From the NCBI GenBank assembly GCA_041658205.1, contig JBBAAO010000002.1, positions 310,001 to 374,000 on the forward strand: a stretch of DNA of 64,000 nt, written 5' to 3'. Within the stretch, counting starts at the first letter, position 1. The number at the start of each line of letters is the position of its first letter. The translations under genes and the position numbers were made by a program. The notes under the pieces were generated by a model that was not told the origin of the DNA, did no database searches, and saw nothing but the letters and a program-made list of their open reading frames with translations. The DNA comes from Bacteroidota bacterium. Its GTDB lineage: Bacteria; Bacteroidota; Ignavibacteria; UBA10030; UBA8401. Shown here piece after piece: positions 42,615 through 50,218 of the stretch.

Positions 42615-43124
42615 TTATTTTCGTGTTAATCGATTGATAAGTTCTTTATGTTGCGGGTATGTAGAATTCAAGATATCTCGTTTCGCTAATGTAAAATCAT
42701 CAAAATGGAATCCTGGAGCTACTATGCAACCGACGAGGGCGTACGAATTTGTATCGTTTACCGTTCCGCCGAACCAACATCCATGCGGCACAACGGCGTA
42801 CGGTAATTCTCCTTTTTCCAAATTCTTTCCGATATGATGCTGTGTGTATGTTCCGTCCGGTGCGATGGAATGAATTGTCAACGCCGAACCGTCAATGTGA
42901 AACCACTGCTCATCAGAATGTATTCTATGGAGCGAGGAGAAATCTTTTGATTCTAGTAGATAATAAATTGATGTGGAGTATGCTCGGCCTCCGTTATACC
43001 GTATGGGTAGATTGGGCTGAGAGACAATTCCCTCTGAACGATAGATCTCCTTGTAGTGTCCTCCTTCGGGATGAGGCGTAAGATGGAGGGATTTTATATA
43101 GGTTCTTGCAGACGGTGAATGCAT
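42615..43124 (-). CDS. Cupin-domain protein (DUF985 family)
   Basis: A 169-residue single-domain cupin. The DUF985 signature LTPHPEGGHYKEIYRS lies near residues 15-30, followed by STSIYYLLESKDFSSLHRIHSDEQWFHIDG near 48-77 and VVPHGCWFGG near 107, with His residues placed to bind a metal. Members are often annotated as sugar epimerase-like; the activity here is unknown. ATG at 43124 is preferred to the upstream TTG. Its start lies inside the left arm of an inverted repeat that flanks the next gene. Confidence 0.85.
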   Translation of the reverse strand: MHSPSARTYIKSLHLTPHPEGGHYKEIYRSEGIVSQPNLPIRYNGGRAYSTSIYYLLESKDFSSLHRIHSDEQWFHIDGSALTIHSIAPDGTYTQHHIGKNLEKGELPYAVVPHGCWFGGTVNDTNSYALVGCIVAPGFHFDDFTLAKRDILNSTYPQHKELINRLTRK

Positions 43125-43146
43125 AATGCACAACTCATAATGTATA
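43123..43146 (+). repeat. Left 24-bp inverted repeat flanking the four-helix-bundle gene
   Basis: These 24 bases match the inverse complement of 43506-43529 at 20 positions (core ATAATG...AACT.ATAATG). The pair encloses the four-helix-bundle gene. Confidence 0.6.
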
Positions 43147-43149
43147 ATA

Positions 43150-43512
43150 TTACGCTCGGCTCTTAGCAGTTATCAGAGACCGTTTAATAATTTTAATGAT
43201 TTCTTCCGCTTCGGAATGAATTGAAAAAAATTCAGTTTCTTTTAAATATGCAGTTTCCTTTAACAATTCTAGCCAGTAGATCGTTTCATCGCATTCTTTG
43301 TGAGCGATAGATAACTTATGGATAAAATCTGCTTTTGATTCAGCACTATTTGCTTCTCTTACATTTGCTCCCACCGATGTTCCGGATCGCAATAATTGTT
43401 TACTAAGGACAAATTCCTTTCTTTCACCGCTCAATATTTTATAGAGCCTGATGATTTCAACGGCAAAAGAAAACGTCTTACTTCTTAAAATATTTTCTTT
43501 CGTTGTATCCAT
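43150..43512 (-). CDS. Four-helix bundle protein (23S rRNA IVS-type family)
   Basis: A 120-residue protein of the S23/IVP family, first found in intervening sequences of 23S rRNA. Typical motifs are visible: SKTFSFAVEIIRLYK near residues 11-25, LSKQLLRSGTSVGANVREANSAESKADFIHKLSIAHKECDETIYWLELL near 36-84. It folds as an antiparallel four-helix bundle; the role is unknown and the genes move between loci. Here it is outside any rRNA and is enclosed by 24-bp inverted repeats, the right one covering its start codon. It separates the cupin gene from pta. Confidence 0.88.
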   Translation of the reverse strand: MDTTKENILRSKTFSFAVEIIRLYKILSGERKEFVLSKQLLRSGTSVGANVREANSAESKADFIHKLSIAHKECDETIYWLELLKETAYLKETEFFSIHSEAEEIIKIIKRSLITAKSRA

Positions 43513-43529
43513 TATAAGTTATGCGTTAT
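43506..43529 (-). repeat. Right 24-bp inverted repeat flanking the four-helix-bundle gene
   Basis: The inverse complement of these bases matches 43123-43146 at 20 of 24 positions. It includes the ATG of the four-helix-bundle gene. Confidence 0.6.
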
Positions 43530-43547
43530 TAATTATGAATTGTTTTT

Positions 43548-44534
43548 TTACACCGCACCGATGACTGCATTAATCGCCGTTGTGTTAACAATATCTTCTA
43601 CCGAACACCCACGGGAAAGATCGAATGCCGGTTTTTTTAACCCTTGCACAATCGGTCCAATTGCCTCTGCACCGCCCAGCCGTTGACCGAGTTTATATCC
43701 GATATTACCGGCATCAAGATCCGGAAAGACGAGAACATTTGCTGTGCCCGCGACATTACTTCCGGGAGCTTTTGAAGCACCAACCTTTGGAACGATAGCC
43801 GCATCCAATTGCATTTCTCCATCAAGTTTCAGATTCGGATTTTTCTGTTTGGCGAGAGCTGTGGCTTTCACTACTTTCTCAACATGCGGATGATTTGCAC
43901 TTCCTTTGGTAGAAAAGGAGAGCATTGCTACGCGCGCTTCTTCACCGGTCAGTTTTGCATGATTCTCCGCTGTTGTTAACGCAATGTCTGCAAGCTGCTC
44001 AGCTGTCGGATCCGGAACAACGGCACAATCTGCAAATGAAAGCAATTGATTCGGAAAAACCATCATAAAAAAACTGGAGACAACAGAAATTCCTTCTTTC
44101 ATCCCGATCACCTGAATACCTGCCCGCATCACATCGCCGGTGGTGGAGAGTGAACCGGCAACGCTTCCATCTGCCAATCCTTCCCGGACCATCATCGCGC
44201 CGAAGAATAACGGCTTCTTCATTGTTTCCGTTGCTTCGGTAAGATGGATTCCCTTTGCTTTTCGAAGTTCAAAAAATTTCTGTGAAAACGAAGGAAGCAG
44301 GTCGGATTTTTCGGGATCGATAAGTTTTAAACCTGTAAGAGAAACACCCTCTTCTTTTGCTTTGGCTTGAATGGCAGATTCATTCCCGATCAGGATCGGT
44401 GTGGCGATTCCTTCATCTACAAGAATGCGGGCTGCTTTAAAGGCCCGAGGATCGATCGCATCCGGGAGGACAATGGTTTTTTTAAGTTGCTTGGCTTTGG
44501 ATCGAATTTCTGAGATAAAATTTTGAGGATTCAT
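43548..44534 (-). CDS. pta: Phosphate acetyltransferase
   Basis: A 328-residue single-domain Pta that converts acetyl-CoA and phosphate to acetyl phosphate. Motifs are typical: KTIVLPDAIDPRAFKAARIL near residue 18, DGSVAGSLSTTGDVMRAGIQVIG near 121, FADCAVVPDPTAEQLADIA near 159, SFSTKGSANHP near 193, and NVLVFPDLDAGNIGYKLGQRLGGAEAIGPI near 265. Acetate kinase is not in the window. ATG 44534 matches the family; the frame is open another 84 bases upstream. Confidence 0.93.
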   Translation of the reverse strand: MNPQNFISEIRSKAKQLKKTIVLPDAIDPRAFKAARILVDEGIATPILIGNESAIQAKAKEEGVSLTGLKLIDPEKSDLLPSFSQKFFELRKAKGIHLTEATETMKKPLFFGAMMVREGLADGSVAGSLSTTGDVMRAGIQVIGMKEGISVVSSFFMMVFPNQLLSFADCAVVPDPTAEQLADIALTTAENHAKLTGEEARVAMLSFSTKGSANHPHVEKVVKATALAKQKNPNLKLDGEMQLDAAIVPKVGASKAPGSNVAGTANVLVFPDLDAGNIGYKLGQRLGGAEAIGPIVQGLKKPAFDLSRGCSVEDIVNTTAINAVIGAV

Positions 44535-44918
44535 GATTGTAATTATTATGTATTTGATAAAGAGTGAGGAAAAAGAATCGAAATATGTAGTCCAAAATTT
44601 ATGCCAATGTAAAAGCATAAAAAGTAAGGGAAATGAATAATTGTGCCTAAAAATTTTTTGGATTGTTGCTAAAAACGAAAAAATCCTTCAGATATGCGAA
44701 AAACTATTCTATTTAACTTCAAAATTCGCTGTTCTTAAGATGTGGATAACTTTTCTGTGAAAACGTACGCTTTTTTCTTCCGGCAAGCAAATAGCTGACA
44801 AAACGGCAACCATGGCCTTTCTTAAAATCAGTTAATCTTCACTTATTCAATTAATTTTGGTTAATAAACCGACTTTCCATTGTCCAAATGTCAGCAGGGA
44901 AGTATATTTGTAGTGCAA
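44535..44918. other. AT-rich intergenic region between pta and miaB
   Basis: This 384-base gap separates divergent genes and must contain both promoters. A single DnaA-box-like nonamer (TGTGGATAA, 44742-44750) is present. No gene, RNA structure or repeat is convincing. Confidence 0.5.
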
Positions 44919-46241
44919 ATGGAGACGAAATCCAAAAAAATCTATGTGGAAACATATGGTTGCCAGATGAATATGGCGGACACTGAAGTTGTACTCGGTG
45001 TGTTGGATGGAATTGGGTACAAACCTACCAAAGATGCAGCCAGCGCTGACTTGATATTAGTAAACACCTGCAGCGTTCGCGATAACGCAGAACTACGGGC
45101 ACACAAACGAGTCTCCGAACTGAAAGAACACAAACGGAGAAACCCCGAAGTATTGATCGGCGTGCTGGGATGCATGGCAGAGCGATTACGAACAACACTC
45201 GTCGAAAAAAATAATCTTGTCGATCTTGTTGTCGGACCGGATGAATATCGAAAACTCCCAAAATTAATTGAAGATGCGTACGCAGGACAGCGCGGTATTG
45301 CCGTAAAGCTTTCCCGCGTGGAAAATTACGATGATGTCACTCCGTTGAGAACAGAAGGGATCAGTGCGTGGCTCTCCGTAATGAGAGGCTGCGATAAATT
45401 TTGCACGTTTTGCGTTGTTCCCTTCACCCGCGGCCGTGAACGAAGCAGAAGTTTGAAAAGTATTGTAGAAGAAGTGCGAAAGTTAAGTGCTCAAGGGTTT
45501 AAAGAAGTGTCGCTGCTTGGACAAAATGTAAATTCATATCACGACGGTGAATACGATTTTGCGGACTTGCTCAAATCCGTTGCCGAGGTCGATAGCACAA
45601 TGCGTATTCGGTATACGACATCCCATCCTCAGGATATGAGCGACAAATTGATTGAGACGATAGCAACGCATGACAATATTTGCAAATATGTTCACCTTCC
45701 AGTGCAATCAGGATCGAACAGAATTTTGAAATTGATGAATCGTACCTACACTATTGAACGCTATCTTGGCTTAATGGAAAAGGTCAAGCGATCAATGCCG
45801 GATGCGAGTTTCTCAACCGATATCATTGCAGGTTTCCCAACAGAAACAGGGGAAGATCATCAAATGACATTGGATATTTTGAAGCAGGTGAAATATGATG
45901 GCGCGTATATGTTCAAATACTCTCCCCGCGAAAACACAAAAGCATGGGATATGGGAGACGATGTTGCGGAAGAATTGAAAGTTGAACGATTGAATGAGAT
46001 CATCGAACTCCAAAATGGAATCGCATTTGATATCAATCAATTGCTCATCGGAAAAAATGTTGAAGTGTTGATCGAACGCGACAGTTCTCGTTCTGCGGAC
46101 GATCTGATGGGGCGGACTGATACCAATAAAAAAACTGTCTTTCCGAGAGGTAATGCAACTGTTGGAGAAATTCGGAAAGTCAAGATCGAACGAGCAAATG
46201 CTCAGACGCTTATTGGTAAACTTGTTCCAAACATGAATTGA
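44919..46241 (+). CDS. miaB: tRNA-2-methylthio-N6-dimethylallyladenosine synthase
   Basis: A 440-residue radical SAM methylthiotransferase acting on adenosine 37 of tRNAs. The N-terminal domain has the three cluster Cys in TYGCQMNMAD near residue 13, NTCSVRDNAE near 49 and LGCMAERL near 83. The radical SAM motif CDKFCTFCVVPFTRG lies near 157. The C-terminal TRAM domain covers about 375-440 (VEVLIERDSSRSADDLMGRTDTNKKTVFP). ATG 44919 is chosen; in-frame GTG 44913 and TTG 44880 exist, and GGGAAG upstream is spaced about ten bases from the GTG. Confidence 0.93.
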   Translation: METKSKKIYVETYGCQMNMADTEVVLGVLDGIGYKPTKDAASADLILVNTCSVRDNAELRAHKRVSELKEHKRRNPEVLIGVLGCMAERLRTTLVEKNNLVDLVVGPDEYRKLPKLIEDAYAGQRGIAVKLSRVENYDDVTPLRTEGISAWLSVMRGCDKFCTFCVVPFTRGRERSRSLKSIVEEVRKLSAQGFKEVSLLGQNVNSYHDGEYDFADLLKSVAEVDSTMRIRYTTSHPQDMSDKLIETIATHDNICKYVHLPVQSGSNRILKLMNRTYTIERYLGLMEKVKRSMPDASFSTDIIAGFPTETGEDHQMTLDILKQVKYDGAYMFKYSPRENTKAWDMGDDVAEELKVERLNEIIELQNGIAFDINQLLIGKNVEVLIERDSSRSADDLMGRTDTNKKTVFPRGNATVGEIRKVKIERANAQTLIGKLVPNMN

Positions 46242-46260
46242 TTTCAATTCAATAGTCTCT

Positions 46261-46995
46261 ATGAAAAATTATACAATTTCTATAATGCCGGTTGTGCTGC
46301 TGATGACGAATCTGCTGTTTGCTCAGCTTGGTGAGCAGGAAGTTCGTCAACGTCTTGATTTGATCCATTCCGGAAAAATTGAACAAGTTCGAACAGAAGT
46401 ATCCTCATTATTAAAGCAACTGTCGAACGATCCCGGAGTGAAATATCTCGAAGCGTATGTAACGGAAAACGGCGACCAGGCGGTGAAAAAGTATCAATCA
46501 TTTGTTGATACTTATCCGCAAAATGAGTGGGCAGATGATGCCCTCTATAAAATCTACCAATATTATTATGCAGTTGGATTATACAAAACTGCAGATGCCA
46601 AATTAACGCAGCTGAATGAACAATATCCAAACTCGATATTTGCCAAACGAACTGTCAAAGAACCGATCAAATCTGAAACTCCGTCAACGGTGAAATCAGA
46701 ACCCGCACCACAACCGGCGGTCGAAGAAAAAAAGGAATCGATTGTTCCATCAACAACAACCGGCGGTTTTATCGTTCAGGTAGCTGTCTATTCTCAAGAA
46801 GTAAAAGCGCAGGAACAGGCTGATAATATCACGTCCGTGGTCGGTAAAAAAGCAATTGTGTTTTCGAAGGTAAGCGGTGGAAAAACGGTATATGCAGTGG
46901 CATTTGAAGGATTTGTTGATGAACAATCGGCAAAAGCGTTTGGCGGAGAATTGAAAGCAAAGTTCAATCTGGACTGGTTTATGGTGAAACGTTGA
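46261..46995 (+). CDS. Periplasmic TPR and SPOR domain protein
   Basis: A 244-residue protein with signal peptide (MKNYTISIMPVVLLMTNLLFAQ). Helical TPR-like repeats occupy about residues 25-130 (AYVTENGDQAVKKYQSFVDTYPQNEWADDALYKIYQYYY, as in YbgF/CpoB). A Pro/Glu-rich linker leads to a SPOR domain at about 164-244 (GGFIVQVAVYSQEVKAQEQADNI...YAVAFEGFVDEQSAKAF), which binds denuded peptidoglycan at division sites. Its end overlaps the next gene by four bases. Confidence 0.82.
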   Translation: MKNYTISIMPVVLLMTNLLFAQLGEQEVRQRLDLIHSGKIEQVRTEVSSLLKQLSNDPGVKYLEAYVTENGDQAVKKYQSFVDTYPQNEWADDALYKIYQYYYAVGLYKTADAKLTQLNEQYPNSIFAKRTVKEPIKSETPSTVKSEPAPQPAVEEKKESIVPSTTTGGFIVQVAVYSQEVKAQEQADNITSVVGKKAIVFSKVSGGKTVYAVAFEGFVDEQSAKAFGGELKAKFNLDWFMVKR

Positions 46996-48119
46996 GCGGG
47001 GCAAACGTGGAACAAACTCAGAACAGAACAGAGTTTCAACGTCAATTCGGCATCGTCGGCGAATCGCTGGAGATGCAGGAACTTGTGCAGGTGCTGCAAC
47101 ATGTGTCCCCGACCGATATTACTGTTTTGATCACCGGTGAAAGTGGTGTCGGAAAAGAAGTAATCGCGCATGCGATCCACGGTGCAAGCAAGCGTGCCAA
47201 GAAGACGATGGTAACAGTAAACTGCGGCGCAATTCCGGAAGGGATTATTGAATCGGAATTGTTTGGACATGAAAAAGGTTCGTTCACAGGAGCCAGCAGC
47301 GAACGAAAAGGATATTTTGAACTAGCGGATGGCGGTACAATTTTTCTTGATGAAATTGGTGAACTTCCCCTTGCAACACAGGTAAAATTTTTACGGATTT
47401 TGGAGAACGGTGAATTTTTACGTGTTGGTTCTTCCATCGCGCGCAAAGTGGATGTGCGAGTGATTGCTGCGACAAATAAAGATTTGGAACAAGAAGTGCG
47501 AAACGGGAATTTTCGACAAGATCTGTTTTACCGATTGCGCTCGGTGAATGTTCGTATCCCGGCGCTCCGCGAACGAAAAGAAGATATTCCGTTGCTCTTT
47601 GAAAAATTTGTAGAAGAGTTTACCGCAAAGAACGGCATCAAGTTCGGCGGTATGACACCGGCAGCGGTGGAATTATTGCAGCAGTATTACTGGCACGGTA
47701 ATGTTCGTGAACTGCGCAATGTTGTGGAAAGCATGCTAGTGCTCGAGCGCGGGAAAAAATTAGAAGCCGAAGATATCAGAAAATATCTTCGCCTGCCGTC
47801 GGAAGAACGCAATCTTCCCATGGTTGTTTCGAAACAGAATGATTTTGACGAACGTCAGCTGCTGTATCGTGCGTTGATCGAGTTAAAGAATGACATGCTT
47901 GATGTAAAAAATTTGTTGAAGGGTGTGCTTGGCGGAAATGGTGCAGTAAGCGGAAATCAAAACAATGCGGTGCAGGAAAATCTCTCGCTCGGCGAAATGG
48001 AACGAAGGATGATTGAGACGGCATTAAAAAAGTATCACAATAATCGTCGTCTTGCTGCGGATGAGCTGCAGATTTCAGAACGAACATTGTATAGAAAGAT
48101 TAAAGAATACGGAATATGA
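46992..48119 (+). CDS. Sigma-54-dependent transcriptional activator lacking a sensor domain
   Basis: A 375-residue bacterial enhancer-binding protein made of an AAA+ domain and an Fis-type HTH only. Walker A GESGVGKE lies near residue 49, Walker B GTIFLDEIGEL near 114, and the sigma-54 contact loop reads GSFTGA (near 96) instead of the usual GAFTGA. The C-terminal HTH (ERRMIETALKKYHNNRRLAADELQISERTLYRKIKEYGI) is complete. No receiver or GAF domain precedes the AAA+ core. The start is TTG 46992 overlapping the SPOR gene stop, or GTG 47007. The lptE-like gene follows by ATGA overlap. Confidence 0.88.
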   Translation: MSGANVEQTQNRTEFQRQFGIVGESLEMQELVQVLQHVSPTDITVLITGESGVGKEVIAHAIHGASKRAKKTMVTVNCGAIPEGIIESELFGHEKGSFTGASSERKGYFELADGGTIFLDEIGELPLATQVKFLRILENGEFLRVGSSIARKVDVRVIAATNKDLEQEVRNGNFRQDLFYRLRSVNVRIPALRERKEDIPLLFEKFVEEFTAKNGIKFGGMTPAAVELLQQYYWHGNVRELRNVVESMLVLERGKKLEAEDIRKYLRLPSEERNLPMVVSKQNDFDERQLLYRALIELKNDMLDVKNLLKGVLGGNGAVSGNQNNAVQENLSLGEMERRMIETALKKYHNNRRLAADELQISERTLYRKIKEYGI

Positions 48120-48607
48120 AAGCTGTTAACATTCTCTTTTTTGGTGTGTGCACATATTTGTTTGGAAGTTGTTACTCATTTACCGGAGCATCGGTTGCTC
48201 CTCATCTCAAGACAGTCGCAATTCCATTGTTTGAAGATGTCAGTGGATTTGGCGAACCGGGACTACGCGAAAAGTTCACACAAAAAGTGATCGAACAGTT
48301 CCGCAATGATAATAATCTTGAAATCGGGGAACGGTTGACGGCAGATTCGATTATCGAAGGGACAATTTCCACCGTGATTGATGCTCCATCCGTCATTGGA
48401 GGAAATGATATCGTCCGTACACGAAGAGTCACTGTGACTGTTCACGCTTCATACACCGATATGAAATTTCGGAAAAAAATTTGGGAAAAAGATTTTTCCA
48501 ATTGGGGAGAATATACACAAGGTCAACAAACACGCGACGTTGCGTTAAACGATGCGGTGAACAAAGTTGCAGAAGATATTTTGCTGGAGACGGTTTCCGG
48601 CTGGTAA
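48116..48607 (+). CDS. lptE: LptE-like LPS-assembly lipoprotein
   Basis: A 163-residue lipoprotein: signal peptide then LFGSCYSFTGASVAPHLKTVAIPLFEDVSGFGEPGLREKFTQKVIEQF, with lipidated Cys near residue 19. This matches the LptE family (LptBFGCADE pathway; with LptD it inserts LPS into the outer leaflet). The core FxDxTxxxEPxLREKxTxxxxexF pattern is typical of Bacteroidota/Chlorobi members. Its ATG overlaps the stop of the sigma-54 activator gene. Confidence 0.85.
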   Translation: MKAVNILFFGVCTYLFGSCYSFTGASVAPHLKTVAIPLFEDVSGFGEPGLREKFTQKVIEQFRNDNNLEIGERLTADSIIEGTISTVIDAPSVIGGNDIVRTRRVTVTVHASYTDMKFRKKIWEKDFSNWGEYTQGQQTRDVALNDAVNKVAEDILLETVSGW

Positions 48608-48654
48608 GAACAGTTTAAGACACTATATAATTCACATTCAAACTACATAACACT

Positions 48655-50154
48655 ATGGAACAATTCATACTGATTGCCTACATCATCTGTTTGAGCATCT
48701 TGTTTGTTTTCGGCGCACACGGATTCGTCATGATCTATCACTATTACAAACATCGAAATGAGGTGGAAGGGGATCTTCCGCTGAATGATACACCGATGGT
48801 AACGATACAGCTTCCACTGTACAACGAGATGTATGTTGTGCGCCGGTTGATTGACGCATCATGCGGCATTGAGTACCCAAAAGATCGACTTGAAATTCAA
48901 GTGCTGGATGATTCCACCGATGAAACGGTTGATCTTGTTGCCAGTATCGTTCGCGAAAAGCAGGCAAAAGGATTCAATATTATTCATGCACACCGTACAA
49001 ATCGTAAAGGATTTAAAGCAGGTGCATTGAAAGAAGGGTTAAAAACTGCCAAAGGTGATTTTGTAGCGATTTTTGATGCAGATTTTATTCCGAAACCGGA
49101 GTTCTTGGAAAAAACGATCCCATATTTCTTTAATGATAAGAACATCGGCATGGTGCAGACACGATGGGAACATTTGAATGGCGATTATTCGTTAATGACA
49201 CGCACACAAGCAATGGCCTTGGACGGGCATTTCGTGATTGAACAGAATATCCGTAACAAAGCAGGATACTTTATCAACTTTAACGGCACTGGCGGTGTAT
49301 GGAGAAAAGAGACGATTCTCGATGCAGGAAACTGGCAGAGCGATACGTTGACGGAAGATCTCGACTTGAGCTATCGAGCACAGCTTCGCGGTTGGAAATT
49401 CAAATTCCTGCGAGATGTTACCTCTCCGGCAGAACTTCCGGCAGAGATTAATGCATTGAAATCGCAGCAGTTTCGCTGGACGAAAGGTGCCATTGAAACA
49501 GCGCGGAAACTTCTCCCCATGGTGTGGAAATCGAACATTCCGTTTCGCATTAAATTTCACAGCACGTTTCATTTAACGAACAATATCGTATTTCCGTTCA
49601 TCATCCTTGCAAGCATTTTGAATGTTCCGCTTACGTTCATTAAACATGGCGGTGGATTCGATGCTTATTTTGATTTTATGTCGGTGTTCGTACTTGCGTT
49701 CATCGGTTCATTTTTATTTTACCTGTATTCACAAAAAGATATCTATGCTGATTGGCGCAAACGGATTATGCTGTTTCCTGTTTTCATGGCCGGCAGCATG
49801 GGATTTGCAGTGAATAACAGTAAAGCGGTACTGGAAGGACTGTTTAAACGAAAATCTGAATTCGTACGGACACCGAAATATGGTATTGAAGGAAAAAAAC
49901 AATCGTGGAATGATAAGAAATATGTTCCAGTGAAGTTCAGCTGGACAGTGCTTGTGGAAATCGCATTGGCGCTCTATTGTTTCTTCGGTGTGCTTTCATC
50001 CCTGTACTATCTTGAAATTGCGGCTGTTCCCTTCCAACTTTTGTTCACGTGTGGATATGGATTTGTTGCCTTAATGTCTGTTCAGCAGGCACTCGAAGCG
50101 CGCCGCATGAAAATGGCTCGATTGAATTTGGTTGTTGAACCGATTAGTGCCTGA
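48655..50154 (+). CDS. Processive family 2 glycosyltransferase, cellulose-synthase-like
   Basis: A 499-residue membrane GT2. One membrane helix starts the protein; the GT-A domain follows with QVLDDSTDETVDLV near residue 82, FDADFIPKPEF near 139, the TEDLDLSYRAQLRGWKF motif near 237, and the processivity motif QQFRW near 272. Four or so membrane helices follow (about 300-400 and 425-480). This layout is that of cellulose synthase or ceramide glucosyltransferase-like enzymes that make an exported polymer or glycolipid. No c-di-GMP PilZ domain is present. Confidence 0.88.
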   Translation: MEQFILIAYIICLSILFVFGAHGFVMIYHYYKHRNEVEGDLPLNDTPMVTIQLPLYNEMYVVRRLIDASCGIEYPKDRLEIQVLDDSTDETVDLVASIVREKQAKGFNIIHAHRTNRKGFKAGALKEGLKTAKGDFVAIFDADFIPKPEFLEKTIPYFFNDKNIGMVQTRWEHLNGDYSLMTRTQAMALDGHFVIEQNIRNKAGYFINFNGTGGVWRKETILDAGNWQSDTLTEDLDLSYRAQLRGWKFKFLRDVTSPAELPAEINALKSQQFRWTKGAIETARKLLPMVWKSNIPFRIKFHSTFHLTNNIVFPFIILASILNVPLTFIKHGGGFDAYFDFMSVFVLAFIGSFLFYLYSQKDIYADWRKRIMLFPVFMAGSMGFAVNNSKAVLEGLFKRKSEFVRTPKYGIEGKKQSWNDKKYVPVKFSWTVLVEIALALYCFFGVLSSLYYLEIAAVPFQLLFTCGYGFVALMSVQQALEARRMKMARLNLVVEPISA

Positions 50155-50186
50155 ACATATAATTTGTTTCTCAACAGTATAACACG

Positions 50187-50218
50187 ATAATGCCGGCAGC
50201 TGCCGGCATTATTATTTT
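50187..50218. terminator. Palindromic terminator between convergent genes
   Basis: A perfect 26-base palindrome (50187-50212, core GCCGGCAGCTGCCGGC) is followed on the plus side by TATTTTT. It lies between the GT2 stop and the stop of the asparagine-synthetase-like gene and overlaps the latter's stop codon. Confidence 0.8.

Noticed and set aside
44742..44750. Perfect DnaA-box-like nonamer (TGTGGATAA) in the pta-miaB gap as part of a replication origin
   Set aside because: Only one box is visible, there is no dnaA, dnaN or DUE-like cluster, and a single nonamer is expected by chance in AT-rich DNA.
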